Shown here: positions 1-10,869 of the stretch, in pieces
How the letters are laid out: every line of letters starts with the position of its first letter
How positions within the stretch are numbered: the stretch's first letter is position 1
DNA from: Massospora cicadina
Lineage: Eukaryota; Entomophthoromycota; Entomophthoromycetes; Entomophthorales; Entomophthoraceae
DNA: 64,000 nt
Assembly: GCA_022478985.1 (NCBI GenBank)
Contig: JAKSZP010002694.1
Coordinates: 124,001-188,000, forward strand
Direction of reading: 5' to 3'
Notes under the pieces: model-generated
Database searches by the model: none
Told to the model about the DNA's origin: nothing
What the model saw: the letters and a program-made list of their open reading frames with translations, nothing else
Position numbers and translations under genes: made by a program

Positions 1-194
1 TTCAAATGGTTCAGATTTTGGAACTTCACACCAGTTCCAATCTCACCCATACCATTTAAACCCCATAATTGGCACTTCCCAAGTCGGCACTTTATCTCCA
101 TATGCTGAAAATGACCAATTCACCAATCAGCCAGTGAGTTTTGCCCACGAAATCACAGCAAATACTCGGGCTGAATTTACCCAAATAGATTGGG

Positions 195-1700
195 ATGGTG
201 ATGAAACATCGCCCTCCTCCCAAATTGGCTGGAGTTAATTCCAATCTGGATGGGCCTCCCCAATTTAGCGAGGCCCAACAATCCACCCCTCAATTTAATA
301 TGATGCCAGCAACTGCTGTAACATTCCAGCAACAAGGGAACTCCGCAAACTTGTCCAAACCACCAGCTCACACTCAACCCGCAATTGCAGCCCAAAGCAA
401 ACACAAACGTACCAAAGGAGCCACTGGGGCATGGCAAAAACCTCTGGCACCAACGCTACCCAAAGCTGATCCCCGTGAAGTGGCGTTTATTGCTGATGTT
501 AAGAAGAAATGGGCTGAAACTAGAGCGCAAAAGCTCTACCTCGCTCAACCCTCTCCCATGCAATTCACCTTTATTATGGCATAACCCTGTTGAATTCTAT
601 ATGGAGGATTACTTCTCATACTTTGCAGCGATTGCGAAGACATTCCCAATTAACACCACCATCCATGAATTAGTGGAGGGCCACTACATCGATGTGGGCT
701 TCACTGAAGCTTCCCTTGCTGACCATGCTGCAACCCTCTAGGTCATTTTTCCGCGTGGATCTTTTCACATCTCCTGCACACGCTCTCACCTGGAGAAAAT
801 TTCATGGGTTACTTTTTACAACCTATTAACGAATGTTGATCCTGAGTCTCTTAAACTGGCGCTCCATCGTGGTTTAATGTAGTTTGGGTCTGTTCTTTCA
901 GTGGACTTTAGCGTCCCCTCTTACTATGCTCCCACTCAGAGCTCACACTGCTAGGGCGTCATTTATCCCCTCCCCCACTGTATCCCGCAACATTGAGGTT
1001 ATTCCTTGTGTGGCGGTAGTTGGGACATGCCCTGAGATCTTTTTGTCGACCCTGATCAGGCGCGCCCCCGGTGTTCATGGTGTAACGCCCTCAGACACTT
1101 GTATAGTGGCTGCACAGCTCGAAAACAAGCCCTCTTAGCCACCACCCAGGGGCCTAAAACAGGCCAAAAACGATCCCACGTGGCCGCAGCAGCAACTCCA
1201 CAGCCCACACAATGGGTTCCCATTCAAGACCTGTCCCCTGAGGCCTTACGCCTAGCAGTTGAAACAGCTAACCTCACTATTGGTATGGGATACCTTCGCG
1301 CTCATGCCCCCCTTCCAGTGGGCACCCCCTCCAATCTCCCAGAGTCAACTCCCTCTCTCACCAAGCGCAGGGCATCTCCCACAGGGTGCCCCTCGTCAGC
1401 CACCCCCACTCAGGGCTCCGCGGCACCCCCACCAACCTCCACCAGCGATTTATCGCATTAACCCTCAGCTCCCAATGGAGCTATGCCCACCAGCATAGAC
1501 TGGCAACCCGCGGCCTGCAGTAGAAGTGCCACCTCAAAGAGTCCTACCTCAATCCCACAGTACATTTTACGCGGATCCTTTGCAGTGTTGAAGGAAGTGA
1601 ATATGGACTCAGACTCATCAATTGGGGACACCGCGGAGGTCACTATTGAGCACCCTCAGGTCCTTCCCCTGCAGCAGAGTGGGGGCAGCATCCTAGGCTA
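195..1700 (+). pseudogene. LINE A ORF1 (Gag-like, CCHC zinc knuckle), frameshifted
   Basis: This is a broken ORF1-like reading spread over several frames. The clearest signature is a CCHC knuckle at 1072-1113 with spacing C-x2-C-x4-H-x4-C (CSWC, then H, then C). LINE ORF1 proteins of this kind bind the element RNA in a ribonucleoprotein; that role is inferred from the family. A proline-rich stretch follows at about 1300-1480. The N-terminal part at 195-740 is rich in Gln, Ala and Pro and I recognise no domain in it. The endonuclease follows from about 1850. Frame changes near 590, 740 and 1130 mean no intact product. Confidence 0.6.
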
Positions 1701-1849
1701 GCTTACTGGGTCCTCTGCCCCCCACCCTCTCCTTCCCCTCAGAACCCTCGACGCTCCTCATGGATTGCAGCTAATAGTCAAGCTAAAGGACTCAAAACTA
1801 GCCGCCTCACAGCAGCAGGTTTAAGCGCTGGCAACCCCCCAGGACATGG

Positions 1850-2600
1850 AGGGGAATAGCTATGAGTCCCCATGGCAGCACCCTGGCCCTGCAATCCATC
1901 AACGCAAATGGGTTGCAGACTTTAAGCGGAAAGCCCGCCTCCTCCACAACTTCAGGTCAGCACAAATTGACATTGCTGCTGTCCAAGGGCCCCATATCCT
2001 CCCCCACGAACAATCTGCATGGAATGAACAGTTTGGAGGCAACTCCTTCTGGAAAAACCATGCCACCCTTATTGTTTTGAATCCCCGGGTTAAAACCCAT
2101 TCTTTTTCACAATATCTAGGTGGCCACCTCATACTGGCCAAACTCACTACTCCTGACTTCTCTTTCTTTGCTGCAAGCATCTACCTGCCTAATGCAGGTC
2201 AGGAGCAAAATCAGCTCTTGGAAGAGCTCATCCAACTCAATCTCCCAAGGAATACAGTCCTCTTAGGAGATTTCAACACAACCATAAGTTGCGTCTGTGA
2301 CTCTTACTCCCCCTGCAGCAAAGGAACGCCCTGGATCAAGTCACCTCCAGGATTTCCTTCGCCTGAGTGGCTTTATAGATGCGCTTCCACCCTCAGCGTC
2401 TGGCCTAGGTTGCATGACTAGGATCCAGTATGATGGAGGAGCTTTCCAGTCAGCGTCACGCATAGATATGGCACTGATTGGCCCCCTACTAATTGGCCGC
2501 ATCTCCTCTCCCATCTCTCGTGACAACCATCTGAGTGATCACAGGTCACTCACCGTTGTCCTCACCACCACGCTTAGACCGTCATGTAGGTTCTGGCCTA
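1850..2600 (+). pseudogene. LINE A APE-like endonuclease domain, frameshifted
   Basis: This is the endonuclease that nicks the target in target-primed reverse transcription. Visible motifs are an N-terminal INANG-like strand near 1890, LLGDFNT at about 2260-2280 (the conserved GDFN block) and LSDHRS at 2531-2548 (the SDH catalytic block near the domain end). SRIDMALI lies shortly before SDH, as in LINE endonucleases. The reading crosses at least two frame changes, near 1900 and 2290-2310. It sits between ORF1 and the reverse transcriptase as expected. Confidence 0.75.
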
Positions 2601-2851
2601 GGGTTGCCCCAGCTCTTCTCAACAACCCCTTCACTAAGGAGAAGCTGTCTATGACCATCCGGGAGACTCTCACCTCCCCCCACCCCACCTGCTTGACCAC
2701 AAGGCTAGATGGCGGTGACCAAGGAGGGCATCACCCGCGTTGCTTACAACTGTGCTAAAGCCCAGATGACCGCAGCTCACGCCAGAGTCAAAAGGGCGGA
2801 AGCCAGAATCAGACATCTGGAGCGAAACTGCCAGCCTTCACCCTCTCCCAG

Positions 2852-4236
2852 ATGGTTGGAAGACTGGGAAGCGGCGTAGGAAGCACTCCGCTTGGAGCTC
2901 ACACTGCAGGAAGAACGTGCAGCAAACTTTACAACATCTCATTACTATGCTCAATGGGAACGCCCTCCCACTTCTTCTTTCAGAAACAGAAAGCCCGGTC
3001 AACATTGCAGGATATTACTGCACTGAAGATTGGCACTACAACCACTTTGGATAAGGAGAAAATCATGCAGGAACTACACCGCTTCTACTCCAGCCTCTTC
3101 CATGCCACCCAGGTGGACCCATCGGACATCCAAGACTTCCTGTGGCGGGCTCCAGAGCTGCCCATTGACCCACGGGCTGATGAGGCTCTAGTGGCGCCTA
3201 TTTCCATCCAGGAGGTGATGGAAACCCTTCTGAAATCCCCACGGCTTAAAGCCCCAGGCCCAGACGGAATACCCTTCAAGGTGTACCTTCTGGAACCTGC
3301 GGTGATAGCCAGAACCCTCTGCGACCTCTTCGCTGCACTCTTGGTGAATGGCGAGGTCCTCCCCAACTCCAGAGGCTCAATCATGACCCTCATTTACAAG
3401 AAGTCAGACCATGAGAACCTAGTGAACTGGCACCCCATAGTGTTGATTGACACAGACCACAAGCTCTTCACAAAGCTTCTGGCCAACCGCATCGCCAAAT
3501 GGGTGTCACCTCGCCTCTCCCCATCCCAGCACGGTTTTATTCCGGGGAGGTCATTATGGGACAACTATAATGACCTTCACGTGACTATGACTGCTAACTC
3601 TTGTAAGGTGAATGGCTTTGTGGCTCTCCTGGATATGGAGAAAGCATATGATCAGGTGGCCTGGAAGTATATTGATGCTTCCCTGGCCCGCTTCCATCTC
3701 CCCTCACAGCTAGGCGCTGGATATCAGCGCTCTATGACCAGTTCCACACCAGAGTCCTGGCGCCAGTGGGTTTTACAGTGGCAGTACCAGTTGGAAAAGG
3801 TCTCCAGCAAGGGGACCCCTGAGCCCTATCCTTTTTAACATCACCCTTGACCCCCTCTTGGCCTCCTTACAGGACAAGCCAACAGGGATTCTGGTTCCAG
3901 GTAAAGCCCCCACACGCACCATGGCATTTGCAGATGACACCTGCCATTGCATTTGGCTGCCCTGGGGATGTTGCCCTCGCTGCTGTGACCATTGAGAGGT
4001 ACACCAAGGCGTCCAACGCCATGGTCAACACCCCCAAGACAACAGTTGTACAGGTCAGCTCCCCCACCTTCCCCCCACCATTTGGTATTGAACCTGTGCG
4101 CGGTACCTTCTGTCACCTGGGCGTTCTCACCAACCAACAAGGAGTTGCGCTAAAAGACAATGAGGACTTGCTCCTCACAGCAGTTAACTCCAGGATTGCC
4201 AGCTGGAACCGGCGGCACATCACCCCCCAGGGTTGA
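2852..4236 (+). pseudogene. LINE A reverse transcriptase, frameshifted
   Basis: The reverse transcriptase runs in one frame for about 320 codons, then shifts. Visible blocks are KAPGPDGIP near 3250, a PIVLIDTDHKLFTKLLANR block (LINE fingers/palm), GFIPGRSLWDN near 3535, LDMEKAYDQV near 3630-3657 and the catalytic FADD at 3927-3938. FADD is in a different frame from the upstream part, so at least one frameshift lies between 3720 and 3925. A further shift leads into the downstream thumb-like region (GTFCHLGV near 4105). It polymerises cDNA at the nicked target in the family; this copy cannot. Confidence 0.85.
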
Positions 4237-4577
4237 GCTCTGATGGCCAATGTGTTCCTCCTCTCCAAAGTCTGGTTCCTAGCGCATGTCTGACCATTCA
4301 CAGATGCCTTTTATACGCGGCTCAATGTACTCCTCCGCTGTTGGATCTGGGGCTCAAACCATCCACCAATGGCCCTCTCAACCATTGCCTGACCCTGCAA
4401 TGAAGGGGGCCTAGGGCTTCTGGACACGCGATCCCACACCACCACAATCTTCCTGAAGTTCCTATGGCTGATTGTCTGCTGGGACGCGACCCCCATGCCC
4501 CAATGGGCGCCCGCCCTCCGCCAGTCAGTGTCAGCAGCTCTGGGTCTTCCTAGAGCATCTCTGACCTCATTAGGGGA

Positions 4578-5400
4578 GTGGCTCACAAACCACCCAGGCC
4601 ATCGCCTGAAACCATCCTCATCCCCCTACTGGAACCAGGCTCTCCTTGCCCTGAAATGAGTAGGCGCGCAGATCCACCATGCCTTCCCATACAGAAGGGA
4701 AGGCCCTGGCCTCAGCCCCCATCACCATGCAATTGTGCACAATGGACAAGTTGTCACAACTCGCCTCAACCCCCAAGATCGTCCTCCCATCTGCCCAAGA
4801 CTCCTTGAGCTCCTCCCTCCCTCCATGAGATTTGACCTTAAGATTGTGGAAGGACGTCTATCACCCCATTCTGTCAGCAAAGGTGTCCAACACCTTATGG
4901 AGGGTGCTCCACTGTTCATACAGGACAGGGGACTGGACTGGCCCTACCTTCCAGCACCAAAGCTGCCCTTGCTGTGTGGAGCCTATTGACTCCCACCTCC
5001 ATCATTTTTTCACCTGTCCAGGTGTCGCTGCATTTTGGCTAAAGGCCCGCGCGCTCCTCCATGCTCAGCCCTGGTCTGGACACCCTGTGCAAGACCTCAT
5101 GTTTGAGCAGACATTGCCTGGTTGCCACTGACCCCTCCATGTCCTCACCTATGCCACAGCCATCTGGACCATCCATAACTCCTTCCTTCATGCTGCCTTT
5201 GACCAGCAGGTGTGGACTATTCCACACATGATCACCCACTTTCAGGTACACTTTGAGATGGCCCTGAAGGTCTGCACTATGTCACCAACCCTCCCCGCTC
5301 AGTTGTCACTGCAGCATGGCTCTGGTGCGCAAACCCCCTCCCTTTTTCAATGCCTCCTCCCTCCCCTTCCCTCGCCTCAGGCTCTTAGGAGCCCAGGCAT
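4578..5400 (+). pseudogene. LINE A C-terminal region with Cys/His motif
   Basis: This is the degraded 3' part of ORF2. A segment at about 4950-5040 reads CPCC, then H, H and C ahead of an aromatic VAAFW motif. It resembles the zinc-binding motif after the reverse transcriptase in many LINEs (zf-RVT type). It is spread over frames and has stops. It is followed by a short 3' UTR with AATAAA-like AATTCAATAAA at 5401-5411 and the conserved tail. Confidence 0.5.
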
Positions 5401-5411
5401 AATTCAATAAA

Positions 5412-5458
5412 CATTGATGAATCCCCCCTCAGGTTGGGACCATCTAGTACTAAAAAAA
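5412..5458 (+). promoter_or_regulatory. LINE 3' tail, type 2
   Basis: The block ends in GGGACCATCTAGTACT plus A-run. Near-identical blocks end other insertions here: the divergent ORF1-only element at about 33690-33727 and the micro-insertions at 10420-10433, 40206-40239 and 44678-44724. A conserved 3' tail is the expected recognition signal for a stringent-type LINE reverse transcriptase; that role is inferred. Confidence 0.7.
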
Positions 5459-5479
5459 GTTGCAAATCATCAAGTATCC

Positions 5480-6830
5480 ACTTTTTGGTATGGATTCACA
5501 TTTACCTGTTCCTCAGTGAGTAATTGTATTAATATGTATATCTCATCACCTGAAAGCAAGTTTCTATCCAATTTCATATAATTCCATTGACTTGGTGAGA
5601 GTATGGATGCTCTATCTATGTTGGTGAGCACTGTAGCAGAGCATTGCACACTGGAATGTGGAGATTGTAATATTTCTGCATTTGCTTGATTTCATGTTGC
5701 TCTAAGAATTCTGGCTGACATGCTGACAGTAACGTACACCCTTGTTAGTTGTATATTATCATCACAAACATCAGGTGCCTTAGACAGTTGTTGTGTGATG
5801 TGTACAAATGCTTTCTCATTTTGTTCAATGTTTTGGTCAATGATCACATCTCAGTAGAAAGGATTAATAATCAACCATTGCAGTGCAGAGTAAGTGTTGG
5901 GACAAGATATCAAAAAATGTCAAGCAATGTTAAAACTTTTGAGAAAATCCATTATGACCACTATTCCTACATCTTCTGGTGATCTAGGCAACATTTGAGA
6001 TAACTTCTCACTTATTTCAAATAGATCCTGGTCAAATAGTATTGCTTGACCTTTAAAGCCATATTGTCCAAATCTGCCATCAAATTTGACAATTTTGATG
6101 AATGGAATGATGCATGATAGTAAACGCTGCTCCACTTGCATAAGTACTTCAATCTTCAGTGGGATTGGCCCAGTATCAAGCTTGTTCTAATAAGCTTTTG
6201 AAGAAGCTGCAGAGTTACTATTCAACAAATATACCTTGCATCAATAACAAAACAACAGTTGACTCTTATTCTTCAATTTGTTGGACAAATAAGACAGTTT
6301 TATTCTGGAAAACGTCATCATTGTGACTTGACTGGGATAGCATCTTTTTTGTACAAATTTCAAAAATTTTGTCACAAAATAAGTTGATTGCCTTTTCAAA
6401 TGCTACCACACTAGCATTTCATTGTTGCCACTGCTGAGGTTCATGTTCTAAGTAAATTTGAAGTTCTTCACATGTTTCCACAGCATGGCATTTTGATCTG
6501 TATTAACAATCAGTCAGTAAGTGAGCTTCACATTTTTCTTGGATCTTATTTGTTTGTTGCTGTGAATGTTGCTGGCAATTATACAGTAAGTGAGCTTCAT
6601 ATTCTTCTTGGCTTTCAGATGCATGATGTTGTGAATGTTGCTGATGAGCAAATTTTAGTTGAATTTCTCACTGCTCTGTCATTTCATCACTTCTCCATTT
6701 CTCATATGTTCACTTTGAGATTTTAGTCTGTCTTTTTGGCGTTTTTATCTTCACTATTCTTCTTTTCATGATATTTCTTATGAGCTTTCTCCAAGCGTCA
6801 TTTATGCTGAGTGGATGTCTCTTCCATTGT
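5480..6830 (-). pseudogene. Helitron-type protein N-terminal region, degenerate
   Basis: Reading right to left, the relic starts near 6826 with a Lys/Glu-rich segment. It then has two tandem ~25-residue repeats at about 6490-6640 (each with a QEEYEAHLL or QEKCEAHLL core), then an EKAINLFCDKIFEIC block near 6360-6410. Next comes a domain near 5920-6180 reading LLSCIIPFIKIVKF and GQYGFKGQAILF with MLPRSPEDVGIVV. This order resembles the DUF6570-containing N-terminus of Helitron replication proteins in animals and some fungi. It continues to about 5490 (YSALQWLIINP near 5860). Several stops and frameshifts show it is dead. No helicase follows; a helicase relic lies at 15361-16273. Confidence 0.65.
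6500..6650 (-). repeat. Tandem ~75 bp repeat inside the Helitron relic
   Basis: Two units share CAGTAAGTGAGCTTCA followed by a T-rich stretch and GTGAATGTTGCTG on the plus strand. On the minus strand they encode the two EAHLL repeats of the Helitron protein, so they are coding repeats, not a satellite. Confidence 0.6.
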
Positions 6831-7016
6831 TGTTTTTCCAAGATTCTCCAATATATAGTAGCTTATAAGACTATAAAGTAAAAATTATTACACACTTTAT
6901 ATATTTACATGATAATTATAATATGATCATTGTTAAAGGCTAACTTTGTTTTATATTTATTGGAGGTATTGGTTAATTTTTATTTTTAGTGCTTTCACTC
7001 ACTATTCAATTGTATC

Positions 7017-7031
7017 TCTGTAACTTACCTT
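7017..7031. repeat. Target-site duplication, left copy (ORF1-only element 1)
   Basis: TCTGTAACTTACCTT here is repeated exactly at 8921-8935. The 15 bp match brackets the element and sets its ends. Confidence 0.9.
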
Positions 7032-8920
7032 ACTTTTCTTTAACCGCTCAAAGTCACTTTTGAGTGATTTTAAATTTAAGTTAATTTATCCACAGCCATC
7101 TGCCCAAACCTATTCTTTGATGTCCTTGGCTCTGCCGCCTGCCACCCCAGTGTGGGGCAGCAGTGCACCCCCACCTAGCGTTTTCTGCCCTGCAGGCAAG
7201 CGCGCTCAGACAGGTTCAAACAGCCCACCCACTGCTTCCAACCGTTTTGTCCCCCCACAAGACCTAGCACTCCACCTGGCGCGCATCCACCCTTCTCGCC
7301 CCCATCCTCTCGCCCTCCCTCACTCTGCTATTTGCTATTGCCTCAGAGTGGACTATGGACGTTTGTTCCCATATGCTGATAAGGCAATTATTGACCTAGC
7401 CACTACAGCCTTTGCGCCAGCTGGCTTTATAGACTTCCGCCCTTTTAAGGGCTACTTTGACGTTGGGTTCCAATCTGAGGATGATGCTGAAGCGGCAGCA
7501 CAAACTCCTCTAATTTATAAAAAAAACCCCATTCCCACAACCCGTACTTGCCTCCCTTCAGACACCACGCTAGTGGTATCCTTTGCAAATCTCCCATCCC
7601 ACCTTCCACCCCAGGTTTTGTATGACCAGTTGGTCGCGGGGCTCATGGCTTATGGCACTCAGCCCAACCTCATCTTTGCCATTCCTTCTGGTGCAGAACG
7701 CCTTGCTGCTCCTCGTGCAACAGCCACCATCATACCACACCACCCTACCATAGCCCAACAAATCCCACCCCGCGCTAGTGTGGCTGCAGCACCTGATCAT
7801 TTCTTTTGGGCTCAGGTCAATAATGGTAGGCAGATTTGTTCCCTCTGCTTTGGCCTCAACCATGCAAAAAGAGTGTGCCCTAAGGCCAAATCTGCTGATG
7901 CAGCTTCTGAGCCCCCTCTGGAGGTTCAGTATGGGGCGCTTTGCTGCCCCCTCCCACCCTCCAATCTCGTTCAGTGGGCCCACATGAAAAATCAGCCCCA
8001 CCCAAAACCTCCATCCTCACTCTCCCACCTAAATCTACGCCAGCCAATCAGAGCAATGCTTGGACCAACATTCATACCCAAGCAGCTGCCCATTCACCCA
8101 ATCCTACCCACTCAAACTTAAATGCCACTATTCCAGTGAACCAAAATCCATGGGATCTATTGGCTGAAACTGACGAATCAGGTAATATCCTTATTAGTAA
8201 GCATACAGGTCAACCTCTCTGCCATGGCAATTATGGTCGGGCAGAATTTTTCCTTCCTGACTTTGATGAAACCCCTACCCCTCACCATTTTGCTCCTCTA
8301 CCCAATACAACCCCCTTCCAAAGTGACCACCAGCTCGCCTTAGCTGCGGTGGCCTCTCCTCATTGCCCAAAACTACGCACCGTGGTGGCCCAGTCAGTGG
8401 CTCAGCTCCAGCATGGCCTGCCCACCATCTTCTTCCCCCTGACTTCCCTGAATCTCCCTGCAGTGACATCTCAAAATTATTTGATGATGCTGAAATTGCT
8501 GTTATGAATGTCGCAACACTTGCTTCATTCAACCCCTCAGCCAAAATCACCTGCCACAGTATCTCCCTTTTCACCCAACTTCCTGAAGCCCGCAAAGAAG
8601 CTGAAGTTCTCCTCACAGCTTTTGTTGAGACACTTTCCCGTCATTATCTTGATGCAGAAGTGGAAAACTCCTACTACGCTGACCTCAGCCCCCACTATGC
8701 AGATGCCCCAACGCCCTGGCTCTCTGCTCTGATCTGGTACTGCAACCAACACCCCTTGATTGAGGCGGGTCTTTCTGAAAACCAACCCCCTGACCCCTCC
8801 TCACCCTCTGCCATGGTGGGTTAAGCAATTTCTGCTTCCCACCTGGTTAGTAGTTTGTTTTGCCATTTTGAGTGTTGTGATCGGTACTGTCTGTCCCCTG
8901 GTCGGCATACCTCAAATAAA
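7032..8920 (+). mobile_element. ORF1-only non-LTR retroelement, copy 1 (complete, 1889 bp)
   Basis: This unit is bounded by a perfect 15 bp target-site duplication. It consists of a short 5' leader, one ORF1-like reading ending at 8824, a ~100 bp 3' UTR and the type 1 LINE tail (CCCCTGGTCGGC then CTCAAATAAA, 8895-8920). It has no endonuclease or reverse transcriptase. Copy 2 on the minus strand (21367-23264, 1898 bp) has the same architecture and its own duplication, so the missing ORF2 is not a random deletion. It is analogous to half-LINE (HAL1-like) elements that depend on a partner LINE. Confidence 0.85.
7120..8824 (+). pseudogene. ORF1 protein of ORF1-only element, copy 1 (RRM-like region + CCHC), two frameshifts
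   Basis: I chose the ATG at 7120 because copies at 23166 (-) and 31928 (+) begin at the same place with an MSxxLxPxxPxWG-like start. The first frame runs to about 7990. It holds an RRM-like region (PYADKAIIDLATTAFAPAG then PFKGYFDVGFQSEDDAEAA, about residues 85-130) and a perfect CCHC knuckle at 7837-7878 (CSLC, FGLNH, KRVC). The reading then moves to a second frame (~7990-8430) and a third (to 8824). The C-terminus PSSPSAMVG-stop is conserved in copies 2 and 4. The expected role is RNA binding in a ribonucleoprotein. The RRM assignment rests on pattern only. Confidence 0.75.
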
Positions 8921-9547
8921 TCTGTAACTTACCTTTGACTTTCAATGAAGGTTCAAATTCTCTTGTTTCCTTAAAACTAAAACTTAGCAAACTTAAACAT
9001 TAATACATTACAAATAATTATAAGTAAAATGTTTTTATTTTGCAACAGTCACACTTTACATAATTTTTCTGTTAAATTATTGTATTGTTATGGTTACCAC
9101 ATAAGTGTGTCAAATTTCAAAGCTCTAGCTAGTCTGAAAGGTAGTTAACTTGAACTTTTGAATCAACCAGTCATCAACTTCTTTATTAAAACCAAACTAA
9201 ACTTATCAAACAACCAAAACCCACCACCAACTTACCAAACCAAATTAACTTATCAAATCAACCAATCACTAACTGCTTACTAAAACTATCAAGCTTATTA
9301 ATCAACTTAATAATGATATACCAACTACCATCAAGAATATATAGTATTTACAAATTGATACATATAAAACTTTTTATTTTTAACATGAAAATTAATTTTT
9401 TATTGATTTTATATTTTCATCCAAGAACAACGTTTGTGCAAAGTTTCAGAATTTTTTGACAATAAGTGTCTGAAATAGAGCTTGTAAGATTTGATTACAG
9501 ACATATAGACAGACAGATGTGACAGTGAGTTAAAGAAAAGTGCATAT

Positions 9548-9672
9548 AAAGCTGAGGAGTGGTAGCATAGAGGGGTGGCTCCTGCTTCATTCTGGGCTAA
9601 GTTTTGATTGAAACATGTTTGAAACCAGCACATGCTAAAAAACTTGGCATGATATATTTGTCTCAAGATCAA
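9548..9672 (+). mobile_element. SINE family 2 copy (tRNA-derived head)
   Basis: An A-box-like GGTAGCATAGAGGGGTGG and a B-box-like TGTTTGAAACCAGC sit about 60 bp apart. The body matches the minus-strand copy at 23608-23745 across its length, including GCTAAAAAACTTGG and the end TCAAGATCAACCTGCC. RNA polymerase III promotion is inferred from the boxes. Confidence 0.6.
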
Positions 9673-10199
9673 CCTGCCTTGTTTACTTTTTAATATTAGA
9701 AAGCTTTTAAAAATATAAAGAAGAGTTTAACAGGCACTAGTTAGTGTTTTTTTATCTACTAATTATAAATACTAAATATGGTAATAGAAAAATTTGACTT
9801 AGTTAAACTCACTAAACATTCTTATACTATAACATATAATCATCTATACAAAATATAAGCTTATATTATAGCTATAAGTAATAATAGCAATATTGATTAC
9901 ACCTTTTAAGATGATTGTAATGGAATTTTATGTTTGTTATAGATAAAATTTTGTTTATATCATCTTCTGAAATGACATAGCAAAGTTTGGGTAACAGCTA
10001 GCAACCAATATAGATATGCTACTGGACTATATATTGGAGAGTGGAAGAATTTAAATGAATGCTGATAAACTTCATGTATAAAAATTAGGTGATACTATCT
10101 AGTTTAATTCTCATCAATAGCCTTAATATCTCGAGTAAACAGCCAATAATGTACTATTTTAAAATATAGGCAATTTTTAGTTTTATTTAATACAAGGGG

Positions 10200-10340
10200 A
10201 CCAGAGGACCCTTCTTGTTAAGGGTGGTTAGACTGGCAGATAATTCCTGCTTCCATTCTAGTGCAGGTTTTGTTTAACACAGGTTCAAAACCCATACTGG
10301 TTAGGATGAACTTAATTTCCTCCAACCCCTTTTATTATTA
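10200..10340 (+). mobile_element. SINE family 2 copy
   Basis: The A-box region GGTGGTTAGACTGGCAG at about 10224 and the B-box region CAGGTTCAAAACCC at about 10280 have tRNA-like spacing. The intervening CCTGCTTCCATTCTAGTGCA is nearly identical to the reverse complement of 14893-15045. No clear target-site duplication was found. Confidence 0.65.
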
Positions 10341-10419
10341 TTTAATTGATGATATAGAGTAAAAAAGTCATATTTGGATGGTTATAATGCATGGTGGTTC
10401 CTGCTATTGCTGAATTTTT

Positions 10420-10433
10420 AGTACTAGATGGTC
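10420..10433 (-). mobile_element. 14 bp LINE A-type footprint with target-site duplication
   Basis: AGTACTAGATGGTC is the reverse complement of the last bases of the type 2 tail. It is flanked by TGCTGAATTTTT (10408-10419) and TGCTGAATCTTT (10434-10445), a 12 bp duplication with one mismatch. It reads as an extremely 5'-truncated insertion. The shortness keeps confidence moderate. Confidence 0.5.
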
Positions 10434-10869
10434 TGCTGAATCTTTTAAAAAAGAGAACCCTTCTTGTTGACTAAGATTGCTAGTATACTTATATTCAGCA
10501 TCTTTGGATATAAATTTTAGTACAAAAATCTAGTGTGTTTGGTTTAGAATTTTAAGCTAATAAAACTAAAGAGTTAGCTTAGGTCTAAATCTAAACTGTA
10601 ATATATATTGAGATCATATACAAAGTTTATCATGCCTATTTCAGGATCCTGGGCTAAACTGATTATCTGGTTTGTCATATGAGAAAGTATATAAATAATG
10701 TGAATGATATTTGATTCTGGATCCCAACTAAAAGAGTACAATGGTTTAGGGGTGTGAAACCATAGCAACATCAATTGCCATGTGGTCTATTTGCAAATCC
10801 ACCAAAGCGCTGATCATTTTTAGTAGCAAATGAACTCTGCAAGGAGTAATAGTACTTATTGATAATCTA

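Larger units (their letters stand above)
1..5458 (+). mobile_element. LINE A: APE-type non-LTR retrotransposon, 5' end outside window
   Basis: This non-LTR retrotransposon is read left to right as ORF1 with a zinc knuckle, an APE-like endonuclease, a reverse transcriptase, a C-terminal Cys/His motif and a short 3' UTR. The order fits APE-type LINEs (I/Tad-like); I did not assign a clade. The 3' end is the tail near 5420-5458, ending in CCATCTAGTACT and an A-run. The same tail recurs at 10420, 33700, 40206 and 44678. The body has many frameshifts, so it is an inactive copy. The 5' end and therefore any target-site duplication lie outside the window. Confidence 0.85.

Noticed and set aside
10574..10774. 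66-codon open frame on the minus strand in AT-rich DNA
   Set aside because: Low-complexity hydrophobic/aromatic composition with no start context, homology or neighbours; random frames of this length are expected.
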